From Cardiocondyla obscurior (Eukaryota; Arthropoda; Insecta; Hymenoptera; Formicidae): 64,000 nt of DNA. The notes below the pieces were generated by a model that was given only the letters and a program-made list of their open reading frames with translations, ran no database searches and had not been told where the DNA came from. The translations under genes and the position numbers were made by a program. Positions 14,407-25,165 of the stretch are shown here, one piece after another (position 1 is the first letter of the stretch; each line of letters begins with the position of its first letter). The stretch covers positions 3,410,001 to 3,474,000 of the forward strand of contig NC_091875.1 in assembly GCF_019399895.1 (NCBI RefSeq), written 5' to 3'.

Positions 14407-15329
14407 ATGGAAGAAGTACAGGTAAAGTCTAAACATTAATGGACGTCACAAGATTATATATCGTGACTCTAATAAACCACCACCTACTGTAGGAATTACC
14501 CAGGCCAAAGATGGTCCAGAATGAGAGAGAGATTAAGGAAGATACATCCTCAGATACCGCCAGCCTCGCCGACGTTCCCGCAGCTCTACAGATGGCACAG
14601 ATAAATATTCTCAAAACTCAAGCTTTTCAGAGATTTGGCAGGCTGGACAGCGACTACCACGTTATCACAAGAATCGTACGAGTAGAAGCTCAAAACACGC
14701 TCTCTGGAATGGTTTACGATCAGATGCAACAACGAACAACCAAAGATCTGCCAATAACGAGGCAGAATTTTATTCGCATGTGGAAGACGATTATTCTCAA
14801 ACGCGTTCAAGACGTGACCAAGCGCCAATGCTGTATTAGACCAGATCACTACTTTTGGATAGACCGAAACATATTAATGCCTGCTCCGCTAGCTGATTTG
14901 ATCTATCAACTAGGATCGTTCCACTCGCCGGCGAATGGTATAGTGTATCATATCGCACAGCCAGCATATGCACCTAGTGACTCACGAAAGTGGTGGTACA
15001 TTGATATGGATATTCTTGAGCAGTGGACACGAACCATAAGAGGCAATAGTGCAACATACGTAATGCGTGAATTTCCAAAACCACAGGATTGGAATAACAA
15101 ACCGATAGTAGTAACATCGATCAAAGATGATGGAATACGTCGATCGATCAAGTCGTTGACGAATGATACTCAGGCCACAGACGCGTTCATAAGATTTGTA
15201 AATGATGACTTGTTTGAGCCAACACCAGGTATGGCTTATGACGAGTGTCACATACAGATAGTTCAAGGTATTACGCGAAGAACGATAATGTGTAGTTACG
15301 TACAATCATACGTGAAAAGCATTGTTTAA
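14407..15329 (+). CDS. Unrecognised 283-residue protein, two exons
   Basis: I do not recognise this gene. Exon 1 is 14407-14421 (Met-Glu-Glu-Val-Gln, then donor GTAAAG) and exon 2 is 14493-15329 after a TAG acceptor. The 71-nt intron joins them in phase. A start inside exon 2 at 14511 would give 272 residues and need no intron. The protein has an acidic, Ser/Thr-rich N terminus, then a basic, helix-prone block with many Arg and Gln. The C-terminal half is rich in Trp, Tyr and Ile, with W-W-Y-I-D-M-D and two W-containing segments. There is no signal peptide, membrane span, zinc finger or familiar catalytic motif. A compact, nearly intronless gene beside a foldback element suggests a captured viral structural gene or a domesticated element, but that is inference only. 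A taxon-restricted insect gene is the alternative. Confidence 0.65.
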
Positions 15330-16110
15330 ATAAGTTCATTAATTTGGTTTCTTTTACAGTTTAAGATATTAATTGTATCACGTATACATTTGTGGATTTA
15401 TTTCATTTATTTTTAATACTTTAAATTTGATTATAGTTATTTTTTTTTAAAGAATTTTATTTTGTTTAAAGGTCTCAATTATTTCTATTTTATGTTTAAT
15501 ACTTCGTTAAGAGCCTGCGCTTAATTTCTATGATCAAAAGTAAAAATATTAAAACTCAATTTTTTAATTAAATTCTAATGCGATTTAGATTATGTACTTA
15601 GATACTTTTTTTTTTTTTGTTATATCTATACAAATATTTTTTATATATTTGCTACGTATAATGTGTTTTTCCTTTTTAACTTCGTCGAGATACGAGCACG
15701 TCGCATTCGCATTCGCATTTCGCTGATTTACCACGTGTTTCGGCGACCTTGAACTCTTCGTTCACTTGAAGGAAGGTGAATGCCCTAGGCACCTGTACTT
15801 CTCGACTTACAAACGTGCGTCTCTGCGGATAAAAGTCTCATCTGCGTTTAAAATCTCGATGTTAGAGTATGCTCTAAGAAATTTGTATGTTGAAAATTGA
15901 ATAAAAAATATTATCAAACAAAATTCGGACCAGTAATTATTTTCCAAAAATTTATTTTGCTGTAAGGCAATTCCATAAATAAATTTTTCTTTAAAAAAAC
16001 TTATATTGTTTTATAATTAGCAATATACAAGATACTAAATTAAACGGTTAAACTAAATTTGTTTCGAATCTTACAAAGACGAGGGCTAATAATTTTCTCG
16101 TACATTTAGA
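15330..16110. other. AT-rich spacer upstream of the epimerase gene
   Basis: No gene is seen. T-rich runs dominate to about 15650. A less AT-rich block at 15680-15850 contains CACGTG and a run of CATTCG repeats and may be promoter sequence for the epimerase. The first in-frame ATG of the following gene is at 16111. Confidence 0.4.
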
Positions 16111-16155
16111 ATGATTAATATATTTAAAAAAAGTAAATTTTCTACAATAGGGAAG

Positions 16156-17713
16156 ATGTCGGAAGATTGGAAGACAATTTTCGTGACAGGAGGCGCCGGT
16201 TACATCGGCAGTCATTGCATCGTCGAGCTTCTGGAGTGCGGATACGATGTGGTAGCCATAGACAACTTTGCGAACAGCGTGACAGAAACTGATGGCGAAT
16301 CTGCCGCGCTTAAAAGAGTCGAGCAAATAACCGGGAAAAAAATCACATTTTACAACTGCGATCTGCTCGATAAGGAGAAGCTCGAGACAGTATTTAACCA
16401 GGTACAATATTCTCTAATGATTCCGTATTATACATTTCGACGATCGTTATTACTCTTTTCACGTTATGCGTAAAGCTTAGAGTTGAGTTTTTTTTAAATC
16501 CGGATCCATGAAAAAAGTTATTTCTTACTTTCAGCACAAGATAGATTGCGTTGTACATTTTGCGGCTATTAAAGCCGTCGGTGAATCGATGCAAGTTCCG
16601 CTACATTACTATCGAAACAACATAATAGGGGCCATTAATCTGCTCGAGGTAAGATTATGTTGCGAAACGTGTGCTCTTTCGATCATTTTGCAACTCGGCA
16701 CGTCATCCTTTGTCCCTTTTTTTTTTTTGCAGGTAATGAAAGCGGCTGGCTGTTTTCAGCTTGTATTTAGCAGCTCCTGCACGGTTTACGGCGAGCCTAC
16801 AGAGCTGCCCATCACAGAGACGCACGAGACCGGCAATATCACCAATGTGTACGGTCGAACAAAGTACTTTATTGAGGAAATGCTCAAGGATATATCTAGA
16901 GCTGAAAAGGTATTCGTAAAGAAACCACTGTACATATGGAATTTACCTGAAATCTTCATACGACCCACGTATTTTTATTCACGATTCTTTTATGTAACAG
17001 AGCTGGAACATTATATCCTTAAGATACTTCAACCCGGTTGGCGCTCATCGATCAGGATTGATCGGCGAAGATCCAACGAAGCCGTTTACAAATTTGATGC
17101 CGTACATCGCTCAAGTCGCTTTAAGGCACAAGCCTGAATTGACTATATTTGGCGGTGATTATCCTACGGATGACGGTACAGGTAAGATTTTAATAATAAT
17201 AATGTTAATAATAATAAGAGAGTATTTGCATCTTTATTAATAGATTTGTACTCACGCTTTAAACTTCTAGGTGTTCGCGATTATATCCACGTTATGGATT
17301 TAGCAGCCGGCCACGTGGCAGCATTAAACGCTTTGCACAAACGACACCTAAGGTTAAAGATTTATAACTTGGGTACCGGCAATGGCGTGACAGTGTTGGA
17401 ATTAATAAAAACGTTCGAGAGAGTCACCGGAACGACCGTGCCGTATGTTATAAAAGAACGGCGAGAGGGTGATATAGTATCCATGTACGCAAACACGGAT
17501 TTGGCGAAAAAAGAACTGGACTGGACAGCGAAATACAACGTCGAGCAAATGTGTGAGTAGCATATATCGCCTTGAACGCGGTTGAGTAATCTTATATTTA
17601 ATGATAAAACGCCGGATGCAGGTCAGGACTTCTGGAGATGGCAGACGATGAATCCTCACGGCTATCGGATCCCGATAAAGAACGGAACTGAACACCTAAA
17701 TAACAAATCGTAA
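16156..17713 (+). CDS. GALE: UDP-galactose/UDP-glucose 4-epimerase, 6 exons
   Basis: Exons 16156-16401, 16535-16648, 16733-16909, 17001-17181, 17271-17552 and 17622-17713 join in phase to 363 residues (human 348). The enzyme interconverts UDP-galactose and UDP-glucose in the Leloir pathway using bound NAD. Visible hallmarks are the Rossmann loop T-G-G-A-G-Y-I-G (residues 11-18), the catalytic S-S-S-C-T-V-Y-G strand, the Y-x-x-x-K pair (Tyr160 and Lys164 in Y-G-R-T-K), R-Y-F-N-P-V-G-A-H, and G-V-R-D-Y-I-H-V. The C-terminal W-R-W-Q motif is in the last exon. I chose ATG 16156 because it sits 14 residues before the Rossmann loop; an in-frame ATG at 16111 would add 15 residues. A TAG just before it (16148-16150) may be a splice acceptor. 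AATAAA at 17749-17754 closes the transcript. Confidence 0.95.
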
Positions 17714-17748
17714 AAAGTTTGTATCGGCAAGATATGCAAATAATTTAT

Positions 17749-17793
17749 AATAAAGAATCGACAACGCGTTGTCTTGTAACTTACATATTTATT
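17749..17793. terminator. Convergent poly(A) signals of GALE and METTL4
   Basis: AATAAA on the plus strand at 17749-17754 lies 36 nt after the epimerase stop. On the minus strand an AATAAA (TTTATT on plus) lies at 17788-17793, 26 nt after the METTL4 stop. With cleavage 10-30 nt beyond each signal, the two mRNAs would end within a few bases of each other or overlap. Confidence 0.65.
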
Positions 17794-17818
17794 ATAACGT
17801 TTGCAGATCTCTTACGTT

Positions 17819-19356
17819 TTATAACTGCCCTTCACTCTCGTGCTCACTCCTTGTATCGGCGACGTTCCTTTCATTCTTTTTACATTCATCCACAATTTCA
17901 TACAATGACAAATGCTGAAACTTCAAAATTTCTAAACCCCAACTTGTCCATCCAGGCAATAGATATCTCGCAAAAATTTCTAGACACTTCGGATCGGACG
18001 GAAGATAATCCTTTATGATTTCTAAAAACGTAGACAAATTTTTTTTTTTTTTTATATCGTAATATAAATGTTTGTTGGAAATATATTTATTTTTTAAATT
18101 TAATTACCTGTGAGTGGTGGTTTATGAGAATGCACCGCGCTGGGTACGCTGATCATTAACTTGCCATCAGGAATGTTCACTTTGTTCTTTTCCAGGGCGG
18201 ATCCTAATATCAGTAATTCGTAAGGTTGCTTCCCAGGTGCTGAGTTAAAATTACATATTGTATCACCTGTTTGTGTCACCTAAAGTGGCAATTGTTATCT
18301 AATTGCTTACTACATTGCAGTCTCAATGTTATACTGAGACATCATTTACCTTAATCCAATACCACTTAGCTCTGTAAGTAATGCCCCAGGATGGAAATAT
18401 TTCGTTGACGATACTATTTAAATGATTAGACGAATTAGTGCACCATACAGCTACAATGCCATTCAATTGTAACAGTTTTCTTATCGGTATCTTGATCAAT
18501 TCGTCGTTGTACATCATTTTGTAACTGAAAGAACACATAATTATTTCTCCCAAAATTTTATTTAATGAATAACAAATTAAATTTATACATTAGTTGTATT
18601 CTTTCTAAATTAAAATGTCTATTTGTTAATCTGTAAATTGTGGAAGATTACCTGGCCTCTGCACACTTCATCTTTTTCCTTCGGATTGACTTATTCCACC
18701 AAGGTGGATCCAACAATATAAAATCGTATTGATTGTTCAGTTCAATCTTTTTTTCAATATCTCTCACGTCATAGCAATAAAATATACATTTTCTTGGAAA
18801 TACATATTTTTTATTGTGAGCTTCAGATATAATGGCGTTATCCATATCATTAGACCCATACAGATTCTCGTCTTTGTCCGAGTAAGTGTCTTGATAAAAT
18901 TTCATGGATGCTAAACGTGCTATTTCGTTGTTGTCAAAGAAGTTGTTCCAGCAAAAAAGTCCCCTGTTCTTTGCAACAGACATCATTGTACCAAAGGCCT
19001 GTTTAACTCGATCAACCTGTTGCACAAACGATTTTCAAATAATAAAATAATCAAATAAAAAAAAAAAATAAAAAAAGACGGTGGATTTTTTAACCTACTT
19101 CATCTAAGTCTTTCTGCGGCAGTCGCTGGGATCGTTTTCTCTTTTTTTTACTGTGCATGGCGCTGTCGTGAGGCTCTTGGATAGTCTGGGCCACCTGATT
19201 CTGCCTCAAGTACTGGGAATTTATTTCGAATATCATTTTGTTAAAGCCTAGATTACAGAGTTCATTTTCCAGAGTCCGGACTTCCTTATAGATCTCGTTG
19301 AGGTATTTCAAGTGGGATATGATCCAGCCTTCTTCACTGACATAGAGAAGACTCAT
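17819..19356 (-). CDS. METTL4: METTL4-like N6-adenine methyltransferase (MT-A70 family), 5 exons
   Basis: Minus-strand exons 19356-19099, 19016-18652, 18524-18350, 18279-18108 and 18021-17819 join in phase to about 390 residues. The MT-A70 family transfers methyl from S-adenosylmethionine to adenine N6. METTL4 members act on snRNA U2 and have been reported on DNA, including mitochondrial DNA. The catalytic D-P-P-W is present at about residues 189-192 within Y-D-F-I-L-L-D-P-P-W-W-N. Downstream family features include G-I-V-A-V-W-C-T-N, W-Y-W-I-K and the C-terminal P-G-W-T-S-W-G-L-E segment. A basic stretch, K-K-K-R-K-R, near residue 75 could be a nuclear signal. I took ATG 19356. The frame stays open a little further upstream without another ATG, so a further 5' exon is possible. 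Confidence 0.9.
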
Positions 19357-19920
19357 ACTGCGCCCAGAGACCGATATGGACAAACACGCATGTACAATGC
19401 CTGCTGTGAACTTTTATATGTTCTACATCCTCTGATCTACTCTCATCAATTTCGTGGATGACGCAGAATCAGTCTAATTAAAATAAAATGTTACAAATAA
19501 AAAAATATTCGCAATATTGAATGTGCAAATACAGAACGTGCATATTGTACGTTTTATTTTTATTGTAAATCCATGCAGACCTAGTAAATTAATTCTCACG
19601 GTTTGTAAATTGGCGCAATTTGCGTTAACTTACGCGCAGCTGTAATTCCTTAAATTACTGACTGTTTTAATAATCGCGATTCGCCGGCATCGCTCAAGCT
19701 GCTCTTCTTCGCATCGCTCAATGGAGTTATGGAATTATTCGGCTATCAGATCGCAGATGTCGCGCCGCGTCGGCGCGAGATTTTCCCCTCCAAAGTCCTG
19801 CAACGTTCGATGCTGCAATGCTCGACGAACGGCGCGCTCGTTAGCGAGGAATCGACGGGCTGCTGGACTGCACTCTTGTCACTGCTCGTCACCTTGTGAG
19901 CTCTTCGCGAAAGACACATA
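19357..19920. promoter_or_regulatory. Divergent promoter region between METTL4 and peroxiredoxin 6
   Basis: The start codons of the two head-to-head genes are 564 bp apart. The half nearer the peroxiredoxin (about 19670-19920) is GC- and CG-rich with CGCATCGCTCAA-like direct repeats at about 19688 and 19712. The METTL4 side is AT-rich. No TATA box is evident at either end, which suits a dispersed housekeeping promoter. Confidence 0.5.
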
Positions 19921-21291
19921 ATGATTCTACTCGGCGAGGTATTTCCGGACTTCACGGCGGACACCCAGATGGGCACGATCCGGTTTCACGAGTGGCTAGG
20001 CGACTCGTAAGATATCCTGCGACTTTATTTGTAACCTAGACATACCTGCCACGTGATTGCGAGATTAAAAAAAAAATAAGAAGGGATAATAATGAAACAT
20101 GTCGATGTTACGTATTCCGCGATAGTTCTGGAAATGCTTGAAATATTGGGAAGATACCTCAAATATATTCGCGTATATATATTTGTTAAATGTAATAGTA
20201 GATTGTTTAATTTCTTGGTAGATTTACCTATCAGGTGTTAAACGTGTGTATCTGTTTTTTGTTTTTTTAAAGACAAAGACTGACGTATGATTTTTTAAGC
20301 GTTGATTATTTTATAGAGATTGTTCCCGATAGACAAATTGATTAAAAAGTTTGAACCACCTGTCTGATATCTACGTCCAAATTTTCAGGTGGGGTATCCT
20401 GTTTTCTCATCCCAATGACTTCACACCAGTCTGCACGACTGAGCTCGCACGGGTTATGAGACTGATGCCCGAATTTAAGAAACTTAATGTAAAAGTCATT
20501 GCATTGTCCTGCAATTCTGTGGACTCCCATCGTAAATGGATACAGGTTGCTTATAGATCAATTTTATCCACCTACAGTAGAGTTAAACCTTATAATTGTT
20601 AAAAATAATCGAATTATACGCTTCCAGGATATAAAGAAATTCGGCCAGGTTGTAGATGAAGAATTTCCATATCCAATTATAGACGATCAGACAAGGAAGC
20701 TCTCCACATTGTTGGGAATGCTAGATCCTGCAGAGGTTGACAGTCAGACTGGCCTGCCTATGTCGGCGCGAGCTGTGTTCATAATTGACCCGGCCAAAAA
20801 GATGCGACTGTCAATCCTATACCCAGCCACAACCGGCCGGAATTTCGAGTAATAATCGTCAAACATCAATTTGCAAATATCAATTTATTGTGTAACATCT
20901 ATTAAAACTTCTTATTTCGTTGCAGGGAAATAATAAGAGTGATTGAATCTCTTCAGCTCACGCAAAAGTACAAAGTGGCGACTCCTGTAGACTGGAGGGT
21001 AGGTTCGAGAGAAAGAAAAATAAATTCACTCAAAAGGTTCTCAGAGATATTGATTTTTCCGCTGTTTATAATTGAATGTCGGAGAGAGAAACATGTCATC
21101 AACGACTTATCGCGTTGGTCTTTACACGTATTTTACATGTGCGCACGGTGTTTCAGAAAGGAGACGACGTGATGATCGATCCGAGCGTGTCGGACAGCGA
21201 GGCTAAGGCTTCTTATAATAATATCAAGACTGTGATGCTGCCCTCCGGCAAAGCGTATATGCGCATCGTGCCGCAACCCATAGATGCGTAA
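19921..21291 (+). CDS. Prdx6: Peroxiredoxin 6 (1-Cys), 5 exons
   Basis: Exons 19921-20006, 20389-20545, 20628-20848, 20926-20998 and 21157-21291 join in phase to 223 residues, the usual size of the family. It reduces hydrogen peroxide and lipid hydroperoxides through a single peroxidatic cysteine. That residue is Cys44 in H-P-N-D-F-T-P-V-C-T-T-E. Supporting blocks are the N-terminal L-L-G-E-V-F-P-D-F, the A-L-S-C-N-S-V-D-S-H strand, the A-T-T-G-R-N-F-E-E segment across exons 3 and 4, A-T-P-V-D-W, and the C-terminal L-P-S-G-K-A-Y-M-R. No resolving cysteine of the 2-Cys type is present. Mammalian enzymes also have phospholipase activity via a G-x-S-x-G; here that position reads W-L-G-D-S-W-G, so this activity is uncertain. 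Poly(A) candidates are at 21292-21297 and 21527-21532. Confidence 0.95.
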
Positions 21292-22567
21292 AATAAAACT
21301 TCTACGTACAAAAGAAAGAGATTTAAACAAGGTTCAAGCCGCACAAGGCGGTACTGATGTGTGATGACATGAAAAATTTTTTAATTTGCGTTAAATATAT
21401 AAATATTTTATAAAGTCAACCGTTCATTATCACCTTTGTTACTCCAAATAATGATAATATTCTGCGTTTTTTATTTAAATTATTTTCTCTATTTTTTTTT
21501 TAAGATTTAATAGACAAAATTATTTTAATAAATAACTCTTTCTTCTCCTATACTTCGTAGACTGATATTAAATAAGAGATTCGAATCCTTGGTTTGCAAA
21601 CAACAAAAGAAGCTGTTTATTATTTCACCTAATGTAATTAAAAGTACACTGCGTTATATACATTTTTCTTTTCCAAGTACACGATTGCTTACTGTCTCTA
21701 TAGGCATAATTGTATATAATATTTACATTGTCCTTCCTTTCTTTATTAAGTTATTACTGTAGTTACTTTTTTCTCTACATTACGATTATATTCCGTCTTA
21801 CGTTCCTTGTAAATTGCTTTATGCGCAGTAGCGAGTACACAATTTAATTTTATATATATATATGTATATTCATATATATATTATATATATATATTTTTTA
21901 TTATATATATATATATATTTATATATATTTATATATATATATATACATATGTATGTATATGTATTTATATTTTTATATAAAACAGTCCCTGGTCAAAACC
22001 AATAAGAGATAGTAGAGAGATAATAAATTTAACAAAACTATACCTTTATTGTTGTATCGTAATTACGCAATTAAAAATTAATTACTACACAAAGTATCGA
22101 GTGATAAAATACTATCGCAGCCTTCGTATTTGAGAGATCTCGCTCTCTTTTTTTTGTTTTTTTTTTGTTTTATTTCAGTAAACGTGCACTGTCACACACT
22201 GTTCGGTTACTAACGACGTATGATTATCTGTTTTCCACAGATTAAAGGGAGTCCCCAATTAATTCACATACGTTTTCGTTATCGAAGGAGTCGAGCCGAT
22301 TTAAAGGCCACGGTAGATTCTACCAATGTTCGTAGCCCCTTATCGATGCACTTGCGTCTTTTACCGTGATTTGTTTAGAAAAAAACACCTCCACGCTCGC
22401 TTATAGCGTCGAACAGGGAATTATCTACAGATCTTCGTTGTGCGAGTAGTGTCGAGTCAGAAAGTAGAAAAAGAAAACGTGGACCGCGCCCACAGAATTC
22501 CTTTCAGGGCGATGTCTTCTGTGGTAGTCGTACTTTATCGTCTCGCGGCCCTACGGGACCTCGTTCC
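21292..22567. other. Convergent 3' ends of Prdx6 and kismet, with an AT repeat
   Basis: Transcripts converge here. Plus-strand AATAAA signals follow peroxiredoxin 6 (21292-21297 and 21527-21532). A minus-strand AATAAA (TTTATT at 22045-22050) lies about 520 nt after the kismet stop and would define its 3' UTR as roughly 22567-22025. Between them is an imperfect TA/TATATATT repeat at about 21850-21960. No further gene is seen. Confidence 0.5.
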
Positions 22568-25106
22568 TCACTCGCCGGCTACGTGGCTGCTGTCTTGCTG
22601 CTGCTGCTGTTGCTCGGAGTGCTGCATCTCACCTTCCATTCGTGCCTGCCGTTCCGCAGCTGCTCGAGCCTGCCTTCCAGCACTAGAACGAAGATTCTTT
22701 CGCTCCAGAGGTGGCTCTACGCTCAACCGTTTGCCACTGCGAGCCTTTTTCGGCGCTTTAGCGCTGCTCTTACCATCCTCCTCCACTTCCGAAGCTACGG
22801 GTTTATTATTATCATTCTTCGCGCTAGTACTCTGCGCCGATGGGGACGTCACGTTCGCAGATGAGGATGAAGACAACGACGACGACGACGACGGTGTTGT
22901 CGCCTCGCTCACCTCTTTCTTTGCCGTCGTTTCAGCGGATGCAACGCTACACGCCTCCTCTTGTGAAGGCACCGGTTGCTGCGTCGTCTTCGTTGGAGTT
23001 GTTGACGACGGTTTCGTTACCGCTTCAATCTCTACTGTCGGCACTTCGCTGCTCAATGCGGACGATTTGGTAGACGGCTCTATTTCTGTGCGCATCTTTT
23101 TTGCGACAGGTTCGAGAGTGACCTCAAGCGGAGGCGGCACAGACGGTGTCGATCGCTGCTGCTGATGCTGATCGGAACTCTGATTACTTTCCGTACTGCT
23201 GCGACTTTTACTAGATGGTTTTTCGGGTCTCGGAGCTTCGTCAATGTTTCTTGTGACCAGTTCGGCACTGGTCCTGCTTAGATGCTCTAAAGCTTCCTTC
23301 ATTTCCTGCTCCTTGCTCTTTCGGTCGGTTTTTTTCTCCGACAGATCTGCCGCCACCACGTCGGCTGGTTCCGCCACAGTTTCTCGCTTTTCGTGTTGCG
23401 GCTGCGGCTGCTGTTGTTGCTGCTCAACGCGGCGTCTTTCCTCACCGCTGTGTAACGCCGCCATGTCTGTATACTGTTGAAGAGTCACAGCTGGATCCAC
23501 CGAGTATCTGGACGACTTTTTCTCAGGCTCTTTCCGCTTCGTCGTCGACGAGGACGACGACGTCGACGATGTCGAAGATTCTGGCGCGGTCTCGCGCTGC
23601 CTAGAGGAATTGTTGGACGAAGAAGGCTTGCGCACCGTGGAAGCGCTAGACGTCGGTGGGTTCAGCAAACCGCATTGAGCGAGACTCTCGTAGGCCGACG
23701 ATACACCGCCAGACTGCATGGAAAACGGGTTCAGGCCGCTTAGTGTCAACGGTGTATAGAGAAGGCTGGGATTCGTAAAGAGAAATGGGAATGGCGAGGG
23801 GGTCGGCAGACTCGCGGACGAGACAGCGGACAAGGACGATGGACCACCAGCCGAAGACTTGCTACTGGTTGTTGGTTGATCTAATTTGTTACTACGTGAT
23901 TTATTACTACCGCCGCCGCTATTGCCTCCACCGCTGGCGCTCATGCTCGACGAAGAACCGGTGTTTTTGCCGCTACTGCTGGTGCCAGCCGAGCTAACAA
24001 CTGGATTATTCGCGTCCGCCGCGGCTGCTGCTGCCGCTGCCGCTGCCGCGCTGTTGGTTGCCGCTTGCGCGTTCAATGCTGCCTCCATGCCCGCCAACGA
24101 CGGCAAACCTAGTCCAGCCAAATTGGCAAACAGCGAATTTGTTAGACTCATGTTGCCCAAGTTCCCGAGATTGCTCAGGCCGCCAAGCGCGCCCAGGTTT
24201 GTTAATCCGCCAAATGGCATCAGCAGCGGGTTCTTCGGGTCGAAGTTGCCGAGCGACAGGCCCGACAGCAGAGAGTTATTGAGATTGCCGAGCGGAAAGT
24301 TGAGGCCGGATGCCATCGACGTGGCTGCTAAGTTAGCAGTGTTCGCCGACTGCTGGCTCGTGGGACTGGGCATCATAGGTGGTCTGCCGGGACTTTTGCC
24401 TTTGTTAACGCCGCCGCGTTCGTTGCCCGATAATCTCTTCTGTAAATCGTGCGGAAGGTTGCCGCGCTCTTTCACGAGTTCTGCCCACTTCGGATCAACG
24501 TCAAACATTGGATTTTCCATTAACCACGTTCCGAGCCGTTTCAACTGGGGCGCTTTACTTCCGGTTACCTGATGAATAAATTCTTAGTTTTAGTATTTAG
24601 AGCAGAAATTTTTTTCCTTATAAATTAATAATAGATATCAATTTTTATATATAATTTTTATTTTATTTTATATATAATTTTATATATAATATTTTTTAAT
24701 ATTAATTAATAATAGATATAAATTTTTACGTTTATGTACAATTATTACGTACAATATTAAGAAATATTTAAAAGATTATAATAATAAAAATGTATTAAAT
24801 TAACATACCTTCTTGCCAGTTAATCGATTTATAACTGCAACGTTCTCTTCGCCAGTGAGTTTTTTCCAATCTAACAAAGAAGGGTCGACACGTGGCCGGC
24901 GTCGTCGAGGAGCATTCAAATATTCTGCACTTAGTTGTTCCGACATTGTCTGTTCCGCCAACCACTTGTTCACTTTTGCCTCGTGCGAAAATGAGCCGAT
25001 CTTGGACGAATACTCGGCAACTTTGTTAATGTCCGCGATCATTGCCTCGTAACTCTTTCGATGACTGCTGCTCGAGGAAGACGGATGCGCCGAATTGAAA
25101 GCCTGC

Positions 25107-25165
<59 letters not shown>

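Noticed and set aside
16786..16968. Minus-strand ORF inside the GALE gene
   Set aside because: It is the antisense shadow of the catalytic exon of the epimerase.
19357..19383. Start of METTL4 at 19383
   Set aside because: The codon there is TTG, not ATG; the first in-frame ATG is at 19356.
22440..23165. 241-codon plus-strand ORF
   Set aside because: It lies antisense to the Ser/Thr/Glu-rich last exon of kismet; biased codons leave the opposite frame open.
23886..24572. 228-codon plus-strand ORF
   Set aside because: It is antisense to kismet exon 19, whose minus-strand frame shows a real BRK domain continuation.
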